Shown in pieces: positions 44,283-52,265 of a DNA stretch of 64,000 bases; positions within the stretch are counted from its first letter, which is position 1; each line of letters opens with the position of its first letter. This DNA comes from Pseudomonas alkylphenolica (GTDB lineage: Bacteria; Pseudomonadota; Gammaproteobacteria; Pseudomonadales; Pseudomonadaceae): the NCBI RefSeq assembly GCF_004025535.1, contig NZ_QJRG01000049.1, positions 124,001 through 188,000 of the forward strand, given 5' to 3'. Below the pieces are notes generated by a model that was not told the origin of the DNA, did not search any database, and was given only the letters and a program-made list of their open reading frames with translations. A program made the translations under genes and the position numbers.

Positions 44283-45032
44283 TCAGGCCGCGAAGCCACC
44301 GTCGATGGTCAGGCTGGCGCCAGTGATATAGGCGGCTTCAGGGCTGGCAAGGTAGGCGACAAAGCCGGCGATTTCTTCCACTTCGCCATAGCGCCCTACC
44401 GCCATGTAGCCCATCAGGCTCTCGGCGAAATCACCCTTTGCCGGGTTCATTTCGGTGTCCACCGGGCCCGGCTGCACATTGTTGATGGTGATGCCCAAGG
44501 GGCCGAGGTCTCGCGCCAGGCCGCGGGTCAGGCCCACCAGCGCGGACTTGCTCATGGCATACGGGCCGCCACCGGCGAAGGGCATGCGCTCGGCGTTGGT
44601 GCTGCCGATGTTGATGATGCGTCCACCTTGGCCCATGTGCCGGGCCGCCGCCTGGCTCGCGACGAACACCGAGCGCACGTTAACGGCCAGGGTACGGTCG
44701 AAGTCGTCGAGGTCGAACTCAAGCAGCGGTGCGACGGCCAGGACGCCTGCGTTGTTCACCAGGATGTCCAGGCCGCCAAAGGCCTCGACGGTGCGTTGCA
44801 CGGCGCCTTGTACTGCCTTGGCATCGGCGCTGTCGGCCTTGATCGCCAGGGCTTTGCCGCCGCTTTCGATAATGCTGTTCTGCAGCGCCTGGGCCTGCTC
44901 GGTGGCGTTGGCATAAGTGAACGCGACCTGCGCGCCTTCAGCGGCCAGGCGCTTGACGATGGCGGCGCCGATACCGCGTGATCCACCCTGGACCAAGGCT
45001 ATTTTGCCGGTGAGGCGGGTTTGAGTCGACAT
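44283..45032 (-). CDS. Short-chain dehydrogenase/reductase
   Basis: 249 residues from the ATG at 45032 (MSTQTRLTGKIALVQGGSRGIG); GGGAGC lies upstream. Cofactor loop GGSRGIG, NNAG, Ser in INIGSTN and YAMSK (Tyr and Lys), ending TIDGGFAA. It prefers NADP by the Arg after the glycine loop. It is divergent from the LysR gene at 45156, the usual arrangement of a regulator and its target. Substrate unknown. Confidence 0.9.
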   Translation of the reverse strand: MSTQTRLTGKIALVQGGSRGIGAAIVKRLAAEGAQVAFTYANATEQAQALQNSIIESGGKALAIKADSADAKAVQGAVQRTVEAFGGLDILVNNAGVLAVAPLLEFDLDDFDRTLAVNVRSVFVASQAAARHMGQGGRIINIGSTNAERMPFAGGGPYAMSKSALVGLTRGLARDLGPLGITINNVQPGPVDTEMNPAKGDFAESLMGYMAVGRYGEVEEIAGFVAYLASPEAAYITGASLTIDGGFAA

Positions 45033-45089
45033 GATGTGCTCCCGAAAGATCAAGGCTGAATGCCCTGGATGAGGCTCAGTATCGATGGC

Positions 45090-45117
45090 CGATTACCCTC
45101 TGAGTAGCCGGTAATCG
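45090..45117. promoter_or_regulatory. Candidate LysR operator
   Basis: Perfect eight-base inverted arms CGATTACC and GGTAATCG separated by 12 bases, in the space between the divergent SDR and LysR genes, directly before a TATAGT box (45119-45124). Size and position suit a LysR-type binding dyad. Confidence 0.5.
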
Positions 45118-45155
45118 CTATAGTCTGTGTAAACCAGCAGTTGGGAATCGGATCT

Positions 45156-46079
45156 GTGGAAACCTTCAGCAGTATCGAATGCTTTGTGCGCAGTGCCGAA
45201 GTCGGCAGCTTTGCCGAGGCCGCCCGGCGCCTGAGCCTGACGCCTGCGGCGGTGGGCAAGAACGTCGCCGGCCTGGAGGCGCGGCTGGGCGTAAGACTGT
45301 TCCAGCGTAGCACCCGTCGGCTGACCCTGACGGAGGCCGGCCAGCGTTTTCTCGATGAGGTGGCCGGCAGCTTTCAGACCATCCAGCACGCACTGGCCAA
45401 CCTCGCCAGTGCCCAGGGGCAGCCGGCCGGCACCTTGAAGGTGAGCATGGGCACGGTGTTCGGGCGCCTCTACATCGTGCCGCTACTGGCCGAGTTTCTG
45501 CAGCGCTACCCGGCGATCGTTCCGGATTGGCATTTTGATAACCGCCAGGTTGATCTGATTGGCCAGGGTTTCGATGCGGCCATCGGAGGCGGTTTCGAGC
45601 TGCCGCAAGGAGTAGTGGCGCGCAAACTTACCCCGGCGCACCGGGTGCTGGTGGCCGCGCCGGGTTTTTTGGCGCGTCACCCGCTGATCGGCACGCCGGC
45701 AGACCTGCAGGAAATGGACGGGATTTTGATTCGTTCGCCACAGACCGGGCGTGTGCGTGCCTGGCCGCTGACCCACCGTGATCAGTCGCAAAGCCCGCTG
45801 AACCTGAGGGTGCGCATGACCATGAGCGATTCGGAGGCGGCGTGCGCAGCGGCAGAGCAGGGCCTGGGGGTGGCCTTGGTGAGCCTGCCGTTCGCCGTTC
45901 CCTATTTGCAGGCCGGCAGCCTGGTGCGGGTGCTGCCGGACTGGTACGTGGATGACGGCAGCATTTCGCTGTACTACGCCGAGCACAAACTGATGCCGGG
46001 CAAAACGCGGGCCTTCGTTGAATTCATCATCGAGCAGTTTGCCCGGCAGGGCTTGGCGCAGCGGTTCAGTGCGGTGTGA
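45156..46079 (+). CDS. LysR-type regulator of the divergent SDR gene
   Basis: 307 residues from a GTG at 45156 (METFSSIECFVRSAEVGSF); a TTG 15 bases earlier is possible. The HTH is PAAVGKNVAGLEARLG and the effector domain belongs to the CrgA/DsdC-like group. The divergent SDR is the likely target, with the dyad at 45090-45117 as operator. Confidence 0.88.
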   Translation: METFSSIECFVRSAEVGSFAEAARRLSLTPAAVGKNVAGLEARLGVRLFQRSTRRLTLTEAGQRFLDEVAGSFQTIQHALANLASAQGQPAGTLKVSMGTVFGRLYIVPLLAEFLQRYPAIVPDWHFDNRQVDLIGQGFDAAIGGGFELPQGVVARKLTPAHRVLVAAPGFLARHPLIGTPADLQEMDGILIRSPQTGRVRAWPLTHRDQSQSPLNLRVRMTMSDSEAACAAAEQGLGVALVSLPFAVPYLQAGSLVRVLPDWYVDDGSISLYYAEHKLMPGKTRAFVEFIIEQFARQGLAQRFSAV

Positions 46080-46492
46080 TGCAGCGGGTCTAATCCACGT
46101 AGATCCGTTGCTCGAGTTTCGCTGGTTTGAACGAAGTAGAGTTCTGGTGGGGCGGGGACGATTTTTTCATGGTCAGTTCCAGGTCTTGAGAGGGGAGCTA
46201 CCACCATCGTCGCCAAACGAATGGGTGGCAGCGATGTGCAGGTTGGCGAACCGGGAAGACACTGGAGACACCCGGCAGGGCCGAAACCCTCCCGCACATA
46301 GCCGCCATTAAGAAATGGAGCCATTCTGTCAGTCTCATTTTCCCGGATCGCCAAATCCGCCCACTGAAAAATCCAGTGAACGAACGAGCCTAAAGTGCAG
46401 GCTTTCCCCGGGCAAACTACTGAGGTCGACAGACCGCGTAGGATAGGTCGTAGGACCTGGTGATGGCTAGTAGCGCGGCAATGCCGGCCTCC
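46080..46492. other. Long intergenic stretch without a supported gene
   Basis: About 410 bases between the LysR gene and a REP pair. A minus-strand frame crosses the region (about 46535 to 45974) but runs into the LysR gene, has no ribosome-binding site and matches no family, so it is not called. It may be a degraded gene or a repeated intergenic element. Confidence 0.5.
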
Positions 46493-46561
46493 TTCGCGGG
46501 TAAACCCGCTCCCACAGGTAAGGTGCAGTCTCAAAACTGTGGGAGCGGGTTTACCCGCGAA
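46493..46561. repeat. Paired REP element, GGGTTTACCC class
   Basis: Inverted pair of 25-base units: 46493-46517 and 46537-46561, with 19 bases between. The core is GTGGGAGCGGGTTTACCC, a different class from the two GGATTTATCC pairs. It lies just after the stop of the GreA/GreB-family gene and may end its transcript. Confidence 0.9.
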
Positions 46562-46574
46562 GCTTTACAGCGCA

Positions 46575-47057
46575 TCAGCAGACCTGCACCACCCGGTATT
46601 CCTGGCGCACACCACCGAGCACCAGGCTCACGTCTTCATCTTCAACCTTGCCGAGCAAACTCTGCCCCAGCGGCGAGCGCGGAGTGATGACCGTCACCAG
46701 CTGCTCACCCTGGCCAATTTTCAGGCCGGCGCCTTCAGGCCCGAGAAACAGCTGCTGGCAGCTGCCATCTTCAGCCTCCAGGGTTACCAGGTTGCTGACC
46801 TGGATACCCCGCACCGGGTCGTACTCACGCAGCAGCAATTGCTGATACGCCGCCCGTGCCTGGCGAATCTCTTCCATGCGCCGGGCCTGCCCGGTGGCAA
46901 GGTAGGAGGCCTCAAGGCCCAGGGTGTCGTATTTGTTCTCGGCGATGTTCTCTTCGGCCGTGGCCGCTTCATAGGCGGTTTGCGCGGCGCGCTGGGCAAC
47001 GTCCAGGTCGATGCTGAGGGTGTCGATGATGCGTTGTAGCAAATCAGCTTTGTTCAT
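46575..47057 (-). CDS. GreA/GreB-family transcript-cleavage factor
   Basis: 160 residues from the ATG at 47057. An N-terminal coiled coil (about 1-75) is followed by a FKBP-like C-domain (VSNLVTLEAEDGSC, ITPRSPLGQSLLGKVEDEDV). At the coil tip the acidic residues of EENIAENKYD take the place of the GreA Asp/Glu pair that holds Mg in the polymerase channel. It is related to but divergent from GreA and GreB, which exist elsewhere in such genomes. It follows a membrane-protein gene by four bases. Confidence 0.85.
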   Translation of the reverse strand: MNKADLLQRIIDTLSIDLDVAQRAAQTAYEAATAEENIAENKYDTLGLEASYLATGQARRMEEIRQARAAYQQLLLREYDPVRGIQVSNLVTLEAEDGSCQQLFLGPEGAGLKIGQGEQLVTVITPRSPLGQSLLGKVEDEDVSLVLGGVRQEYRVVQVC

Positions 47058-47061
47058 GGTG

Positions 47062-47448
47062 TCAGTTGCAGAATTCCAGGACGAGGGCGCGACTTTTTTC
47101 AGTCGGTGCGGTGCGGTTTTGTTGCAGCCAGAACTGGCACTTGGGGTTGGACAGGTTGCGCGTACTGGCTTCGGCCTGATCCTGAGCCTGCTGCAGTTCC
47201 TGTTTGTGCAGGATCTGCTTGTACTGTTCAAACATCTGGCTTTGCGAATCGGGTGTAGCGGCCGGGGAGGTAGCGGGCGCAGGCGGCATCACCAGCTGGC
47301 TCATGGGTTGCACCGTTTCAGGCCGCAGGCGCCCGGCCAGCCACAGGCTGACGGCAATGGCCAGTGCGCCGAGCCAGAGGCCCAGGGCAACACAGAGGAT
47401 CAATTGCACAGGCTTGAGGGTGATCTTCAATTCACGAGGGCGGGGCAT
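47062..47448 (-). CDS. Single-pass membrane protein, unknown function
   Basis: 128 residues: a basic N-terminus, one membrane helix (about 15-40), a Pro/Ala-rich linker (50-66) and a Gln-rich helical domain (70-95) with cysteines at CQFWLQQ and near the end (LEFCN) that could form a disulfide if periplasmic. It is four bases upstream of the GreA/GreB-family gene, so they form an operon; a working link is not evident. No family recognised. Confidence 0.75.
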   Translation of the reverse strand: MPRPRELKITLKPVQLILCVALGLWLGALAIAVSLWLAGRLRPETVQPMSQLVMPPAPATSPAATPDSQSQMFEQYKQILHKQELQQAQDQAEASTRNLSNPKCQFWLQQNRTAPTEKSRALVLEFCN

Positions 47449-47570
47449 GGTGGCCTCCTGGCCAGGTCCGGAGTGTTCATTGTGGCATGCTGCAACGGGT
47501 TTTTTTCGTGCCGCGCTTTTGTCTGCGATGATTTACCCGGACAATCGGCACTTTTTTCACGGGGCCAGCA

Positions 47571-48704
47571 ATGAAAGCAGACTGGGACATCTTCTGTTGT
47601 GTCGTCGATAACTACGGCGACATCGGTGTGACCTGGCGCCTGGCCCGGCAGCTGGTGGCCGAACACGGGCTGGCGGTACGGCTGTGGGTCGATGACCTCA
47701 CTGCGTTTGCACGCCTGTGCCCCGATGCCGACACCCAGGCAGCGCGCCAGTGGCAACAGGGCGTGGAGGTGTGCCACTGGCTGCCCGACTGGCAACCGAC
47801 ATCGGTGCCGGATTTGATCATCGGCGCATTTGCCTGTCAGCTGCCGGCCGCCTATGTGCAGGCCATGGTCGACAACCCGCGCCCGCCGCTTTGGATAAAC
47901 CTCGAATACCTCAGCGCCGAGCACTGGGTCGAAGGCTGTCATGGCTTGCCATCGCCCCAGCCCAATGGCTTGCGCAAGGTGTTTTTCTTCCCTGGTTTTA
48001 CGGCCAAAACCGGTGGTTTGCTGCGCGAAGCGTCGCTGCTGGCACGGCGCGAAGCGTTCGAGCAGAACCCGGCGGCGCGCCAGGCATTTTTGCAGGGCCT
48101 GGGCGTAACGCCGACCAGCGATGCCCGGCTGATTTCGTTGTTCGCCTACGAAAACCCGGCCCTGGCCAGCTGGCTCGATGCCCTGGCCGGCGACAGTCGC
48201 GGCAACCACCTGCTGGTGCCTGAAGGGCGCGTGCTCGGTGATGTGCAGGCCTGGTTGGGAGTAGACGCTTTGCAGGCGGGCAGTGTGGTGGTGCGTGGGG
48301 CCTTGACCGTGCAGATCCTGCCGTTCGTCAGCCAGGATGAATACGACCAACTGCTCTGGTGCTGTGATTTCAACGCCGTACGCGGTGAGGATTCGTTCGT
48401 GCGGGCGCAATGGGCTGCGCGCCCGCTGCTGTGGCACATCTATGTGCAGGAAGAGTACGCCCACTGGGAAAAACTCGAAGCATTCCTCGACCACTACGTC
48501 GTAGGGCTTTCGCCCGCCGCCAAGGTCGCCCTCGTCGATTTGTGGCGCGCCTGGAACATGGATCGCGACATGGGCCAGGCCTGGCAGCAGGTACTCGAGC
48601 ACTGGGCCGAGCTCGATCAGCATGCCCGTCGCTGGAGCGCCGCACAGGCCGCTCAGCCGGACCTTGCCACGGCGCTGGTACAGTTTTACCGAAATTCGCT
48701 ATGA
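47571..48704 (+). CDS. earP: EF-P arginine rhamnosyltransferase
   Basis: 377 residues. It moves L-rhamnose from dTDP-rhamnose to Arg32 of EF-P. The catalytic and substrate residues known for the P. putida enzyme are in place: Asp13 and Asp17 in VVDNYGDIGVTW, and Glu273 in VRGEDSFVRAQ. It has the inverting GT-B fold (GT104). The efp gene follows after 48 bases, the conserved arrangement. The ATG at 47571 is preceded by a modest purine run. Confidence 0.96.
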   Translation: MKADWDIFCCVVDNYGDIGVTWRLARQLVAEHGLAVRLWVDDLTAFARLCPDADTQAARQWQQGVEVCHWLPDWQPTSVPDLIIGAFACQLPAAYVQAMVDNPRPPLWINLEYLSAEHWVEGCHGLPSPQPNGLRKVFFFPGFTAKTGGLLREASLLARREAFEQNPAARQAFLQGLGVTPTSDARLISLFAYENPALASWLDALAGDSRGNHLLVPEGRVLGDVQAWLGVDALQAGSVVVRGALTVQILPFVSQDEYDQLLWCCDFNAVRGEDSFVRAQWAARPLLWHIYVQEEYAHWEKLEAFLDHYVVGLSPAAKVALVDLWRAWNMDRDMGQAWQQVLEHWAELDQHARRWSAAQAAQPDLATALVQFYRNSL

Positions 48705-48752
48705 TACGCGGCCTCGATTTTTGTAAATCCATCCAAATTCGGATATCTCGCA

Positions 48753-49322
48753 ATGAAAACTGGTAAAGAGCTGAAACCTGGTACCGTACTGCGGATCGAC
48801 AACGACCCGTGGCTGGTTCAGAAAGCGGAATTCACCAAGTCGGGCCGTAACAGCGCGATCATGAAGACCAAGCTGAAGAACCTGCTGACCGGCTACAAGA
48901 CTGAAACCGTCTACTCGGCCGATGACAAGCTGGACGACGTGATCCTGGACCGTAAAGAAGCCACCCTGTCGTTCATCAGCGGTGACACCTACACGTTCAT
49001 GGACACCACCGACTACACCATGTACGAGCTGAACGCCGAAGACATCGAAGCCGTTCTGCCGTTCATCGAAGAAGGCATGACCGACGTTTGCGAAGCCGTG
49101 TTCTTCGAAGGTCGTCTGGTTTCGGTTGAACTGCCGACCACCATCGTTCGTCAGGTTGACTACACCGAAGGTTCCGCTCGCGGCGACACTTCGGGCAAAG
49201 TCATGAAGCCTGCCAAACTGAAAAACGGCACCGAGCTGAGCGTTGCTGACTTCATCGAAATCGGCGACATGATCGAGATCGATACCCGCGAAGGTGGTTC
49301 CTACAAGGGCCGCGCCAAGTAA
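48753..49322 (+). CDS. efp: Translation elongation factor P
   Basis: 189 residues, three beta domains. It helps the ribosome through proline stretches. The modified residue is Arg32 in FTKSGRNSAI, where E. coli has Lys34, consistent with rhamnosylation by the adjacent EarP rather than beta-lysylation by EpmA. A TATGAT box at 48700-48705 could start a separate efp transcript within the end of earP. A terminator follows. Confidence 0.98.
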   Translation: MKTGKELKPGTVLRIDNDPWLVQKAEFTKSGRNSAIMKTKLKNLLTGYKTETVYSADDKLDDVILDRKEATLSFISGDTYTFMDTTDYTMYELNAEDIEAVLPFIEEGMTDVCEAVFFEGRLVSVELPTTIVRQVDYTEGSARGDTSGKVMKPAKLKNGTELSVADFIEIGDMIEIDTREGGSYKGRAK

Positions 49323-49340
49323 TTCTGGCGATTCGCACGA

Positions 49341-49368
49341 AAAACCCGGCCTTGGCCGGGTTTTTTTA
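49341..49368 (+). terminator. Intrinsic terminator after efp
   Basis: Stem AAAACCCGGCC / GGCCGGGTTTT with a minimal TT loop and a T run, 18 bases after the efp stop. Confidence 0.93.
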
Positions 49369-49384
49369 TGCCTGGGTTTTACCC

Positions 49385-49813
49385 TCAGACAGTGACGTGC
49401 AAGCGCACATCGACGTTGCCGCGGGTGGCATTGGAGTAAGGGCAGACCTGGTGGGCTGCGTCTACCAGCGCTTGCGCCTCGGCCTGTTGCAGGCCTGGCA
49501 GGTCGATGTTCAGGTCGATATCCAGGCCAAAACCTCCGGGGATCTGGCCGATGCCGACCTTGGCAGTGATCGAGCTATCGGCTGGCAGCGCTTTTTTCTG
49601 CTGGCCGGCAACGAACTTCAGCGCACCGATAAAGCAGGCCGAGTAGCCGGCGGCAAACATTTGCTCAGGGTTGGTACCGTCACCACCGGCGCCGCCCAGC
49701 TCCTTGGGGGTGCTCAGCTTGACCTTGAGTTTGCCGTCGCTGGATTCGGAGGTACCGTCGCGACCGCCGGTGGATGTGGCTTGCGCAATGTACAGCGGAG
49801 TGACCTTTTGCAT
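49385..49813 (-). CDS. ohr: Organic hydroperoxide reductase
   Basis: 142 residues of the OsmC/Ohr family. It reduces lipid and organic peroxides with lipoyl-type electron donors. The redox pair is Cys60 (AAGYSACFIGALKF) and Cys124 (HQVCPYSNATRGN); Arg19 in GGRDG completes the site. It is preceded by the ohrR gene on the same strand, with an operator in the gap. Confidence 0.97.
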   Translation of the reverse strand: MQKVTPLYIAQATSTGGRDGTSESSDGKLKVKLSTPKELGGAGGDGTNPEQMFAAGYSACFIGALKFVAGQQKKALPADSSITAKVGIGQIPGGFGLDIDLNIDLPGLQQAEAQALVDAAHQVCPYSNATRGNVDVRLHVTV

Positions 49814-49861
49814 GATGAGCCTCGCTTGTGAAGGGCGCCGCGGCGCTGAGTGGGTACGGGA

Positions 49862-49902
49862 ATTAAATTAGCGCGCAATTATTTTGCGCGCAAGATAAAT
49901 TT
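49862..49902. promoter_or_regulatory. Candidate OhrR operator at ohr promoter
   Basis: Arms GCGCGCAA (49871-49878) and TTGCGCGC (49884-49891) around five bases form the core of a longer AT-flanked dyad (about 49862-49902). It lies between ohr and ohrR, and the 9-mer TTAGCGCGC recurs upstream of ohrR. Confidence 0.55.
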
Positions 49903-49938
49903 CGACCAGTCTACAAACGGTCCTTCACAGCATAGTTG

Positions 49939-50394
49939 TCAGAGGCTTTTTTGCAGGTTGGCACGCAGCTCGAGCAGATCGGCCTGCAGCTGTTGCAGAC
50001 GCTCCAGGCTTTGCCCGCTGGCGGCCAGGATGCACGGCGGAATGGTTTGCGCCTTGGCTTGCAGGGCGCGGCCTTGCTCAGTCAGCTGCACCAGCACCAC
50101 CCGTTCGTCTTCACGGCTGCGGGTGCGTTTGAGCAAGCCTTCGGCTTCCAGGCGCTTGAGCAGCGGGGTGAGCGAACCGGGATCGGTCAGCAGGTGCTGG
50201 CTGATTTCGCCCACGGTCAGTCCGTCCTGTTCCCAGAGCACAAGCATGGCCAGGTACTGTGGATAAGTCAGCCCCAGTGCCTGCAGCAGGGGTTTGTACA
50301 CCTTGGTCATCAGCAGCGAAGTGGAGTGCAGGGCAAAGCACACTTGGTTGTCCAGCAGCAACTCGGTGCACGGTGTTTTGCGATCAGCGTTCAT
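49939..50394 (-). CDS. ohrR: Peroxide-sensing MarR-family repressor
   Basis: 151 residues from the ATG at 50394. A winged-helix MarR protein with the sensor Cys19 (LLDNQVCFALHSTS, the conserved position near the N-terminus) and Cys121 (IPPCILAA), as in two-cysteine OhrR proteins that form a disulfide with organic peroxides. Tyr and other partners follow (VYKPLLQALGLTYPQYL). It represses ohr and probably itself. Confidence 0.94.
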   Translation of the reverse strand: MNADRKTPCTELLLDNQVCFALHSTSLLMTKVYKPLLQALGLTYPQYLAMLVLWEQDGLTVGEISQHLLTDPGSLTPLLKRLEAEGLLKRTRSREDERVVLVQLTEQGRALQAKAQTIPPCILAASGQSLERLQQLQADLLELRANLQKSL

Positions 50395-50420
50395 GCCAGG
50401 CCTTTGGTCAATGGGTGGAA

Positions 50421-50450
50421 TAAATTTAGCACGCCGTTGATTAGCGCGCT
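50421..50450. promoter_or_regulatory. Candidate OhrR autoregulatory site
   Basis: TTAGCACGC (50426-50434) and TTAGCGCGC (50441-50449) form a direct repeat with 15-base period just upstream of ohrR; the second copy is identical to part of the ohr operator. Confidence 0.45.
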
Positions 50451-50452
50451 GA

Positions 50453-51406
50453 CTACCAGCGCAGCTCGCTTTGCAGCGCCAGGTCCCACGGGGGTTCTGG
50501 GCTGAAGCGGCTCTTGAGGAATTCGAGCAACAAACGGCTGCGAGAGTTCGTTTCGTGATCCAGGCGCAAGGCATAGATACCGCTGGACTCGGCAGCCGGC
50601 AGGCCGTTTTCGCAAAACAGCGGCAACAGTTCGCCGCGCAGCAGGTATTCGCTGATCAGCCAGGTGGGCAGGTGAGCGATGCCAAGGCCGGCCAGCACCC
50701 CGAACAGCAGCGCCTCGGCATTGTTGGCGCTCATGCGCAGCCGCGACGGGCGGAACAGGCGCGTTTGGCCGTCGACGCTAAAGCGCCAGGCAAACGGCGG
50801 GGCCAGGCCGTCCCAGTCCAGGCCGTCATGATCGGGCAGTTCGGCGGGGCTTTTGGGAATGCCGCGCTGCTTCAGGTAAGCCGGGCTTGCACAGGCAATG
50901 CGCACCATCCTGGCCAGGGGCGTGGCCACCAGGCGGGTGTCGGCCAGTGGCCCCGCACGCAATGCCAGGTCGACCTGGCCCAAGTGCGCACCGTGCATAT
51001 CGACAAAGCTGTCGATCAGGCGCAACTGCACATCCAGGCCCGGGTAGGCGACCAGAAAATCGGCAATCGCCGGGGCCAGGTGGCGACGGCCGAAGGCGGC
51101 CGGTGCGTCCATACGAATTACGCCTTCCGGGGCGTTGCTCAACGACACCGCCTCGGCGCGAGCCAGGCGCAGTTCGCCGACGATGCGCCGTGCGCGCTCG
51201 GCAAAGGCATTGCCGGCGGGCGTCGGCCGCACCGCGTGGGTGCTGCGCACAAACAACTGGCTGCCCACGGCGCTCTCCAAACTGTCGATGCGCCGGGCAA
51301 CGGCCGAGGGCGTCAGTGGATGGCGCCGGGCGGCGGCCGAGAAGCTGCCGGATTCGATAACGTCGAGGAAGAGGCTGAGTTGTTCGGTGAGTGCATCGGG
51401 GTTCAT
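50453..51406 (-). CDS. LysR-type regulator
   Basis: 317 residues: N-terminal HTH (MNPDALTEQLSLFLDVIESGSF, recognition part PSAVARRIDSLESAVG) and effector domain, in the CrgA-like group. It is divergent from the TauE/SafE permease at 51516 with about 110 bases between, so that gene is a possible target. Its stop is close to the ohrR promoter. Confidence 0.88.
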   Translation of the reverse strand: MNPDALTEQLSLFLDVIESGSFSAAARRHPLTPSAVARRIDSLESAVGSQLFVRSTHAVRPTPAGNAFAERARRIVGELRLARAEAVSLSNAPEGVIRMDAPAAFGRRHLAPAIADFLVAYPGLDVQLRLIDSFVDMHGAHLGQVDLALRAGPLADTRLVATPLARMVRIACASPAYLKQRGIPKSPAELPDHDGLDWDGLAPPFAWRFSVDGQTRLFRPSRLRMSANNAEALLFGVLAGLGIAHLPTWLISEYLLRGELLPLFCENGLPAAESSGIYALRLDHETNSRSRLLLEFLKSRFSPEPPWDLALQSELRW

Positions 51407-51515
51407 TCAAGCGCTGCCTTTGCGTAATTGGCACAGCCATTGTGCGTTGCTATGCGTTTCCCCGCTAGCACCGTGTCGGTAGCATGCATGCATTGGATTC
51501 TTTGGCGAGGCAGTG

Positions 51516-52265
51516 ATGATCGAGTGGGTGATGTACATAGCGCTGGGCGCGGCGCTGGGCACGGTAGGCGGGCTGTTTGGAATCGGCGGTGGCCTGATTG
51601 CGATTCCTGCACTCGGGGTACTGTTCGGGCTTGATCAGCAACTGGCCCAAGGCACCGCGCTGGTGATGGTGGTGCCCAACGTGTTGCTGGCCTTGTGGCG
51701 TTATCACCAGCGCAACCGTATCGAGCTGCAGCACGCGTTGCCGCTGGCGCTTGCCGGGTTTGTCTTTGCCTGGCTCGGTTCGATCTGGGCAGTGGGACTG
51801 GATGCGCAGGCCATGCGTTTTGGCTTTGTGCTGTTTCTGGTGGCGCTGGCCGTGTGGAATGTGGCGCGTATGTTCATGCGCAGCGCACAGCCGAGCAGCG
51901 AGATGCGTCACCCCTGGCCATGGCTCGGTGTACTTGGTGGCGGTGCCGGGGTGCTCGGTGGCCTGTTTGGCGTCGGCGGCGCGGTGGTGGCCACGCCGGT
52001 GCTGACCAGTGTGTTCGGCACCACCCAGGTGGTTGCCCAGGGGTTGTCGCTGGCCCTCGCCGCGCCTAGTACGGCGGTCACCCTGCTTACCTACGGTGTG
52101 CACCAGCATGTGCAGTGGGACATGGGCATTGCCCTGGCCATCGGCGGCCTGCTGAGCATCAGCTGGGGCGTGAAGCTGGCGCATGCCCTGCCGGAAAAAG
52201 TCCTGCGTTCGCTGTTTTGCGGATTCCTAGTGCTCTGTGCGGTGATGCTGGCATTCAAGATCTGA
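51516..52265 (+). CDS. TauE/SafE-family anion permease
   Basis: 249 residues with eight hydrophobic helices and two inverted repeats marked by GTVGGLFGIGGGLIAIPALG and GGLFGVGGAVVATPVL. The family exports sulfite, sulfoacetate or related organic anions. ATG at 51516 is chosen over GTG at 51513. It is flanked by two LysR genes, one divergent and one convergent (overlap 11 bases). Confidence 0.88.
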   Translation: MIEWVMYIALGAALGTVGGLFGIGGGLIAIPALGVLFGLDQQLAQGTALVMVVPNVLLALWRYHQRNRIELQHALPLALAGFVFAWLGSIWAVGLDAQAMRFGFVLFLVALAVWNVARMFMRSAQPSSEMRHPWPWLGVLGGGAGVLGGLFGVGGAVVATPVLTSVFGTTQVVAQGLSLALAAPSTAVTLLTYGVHQHVQWDMGIALAIGGLLSISWGVKLAHALPEKVLRSLFCGFLVLCAVMLAFKI

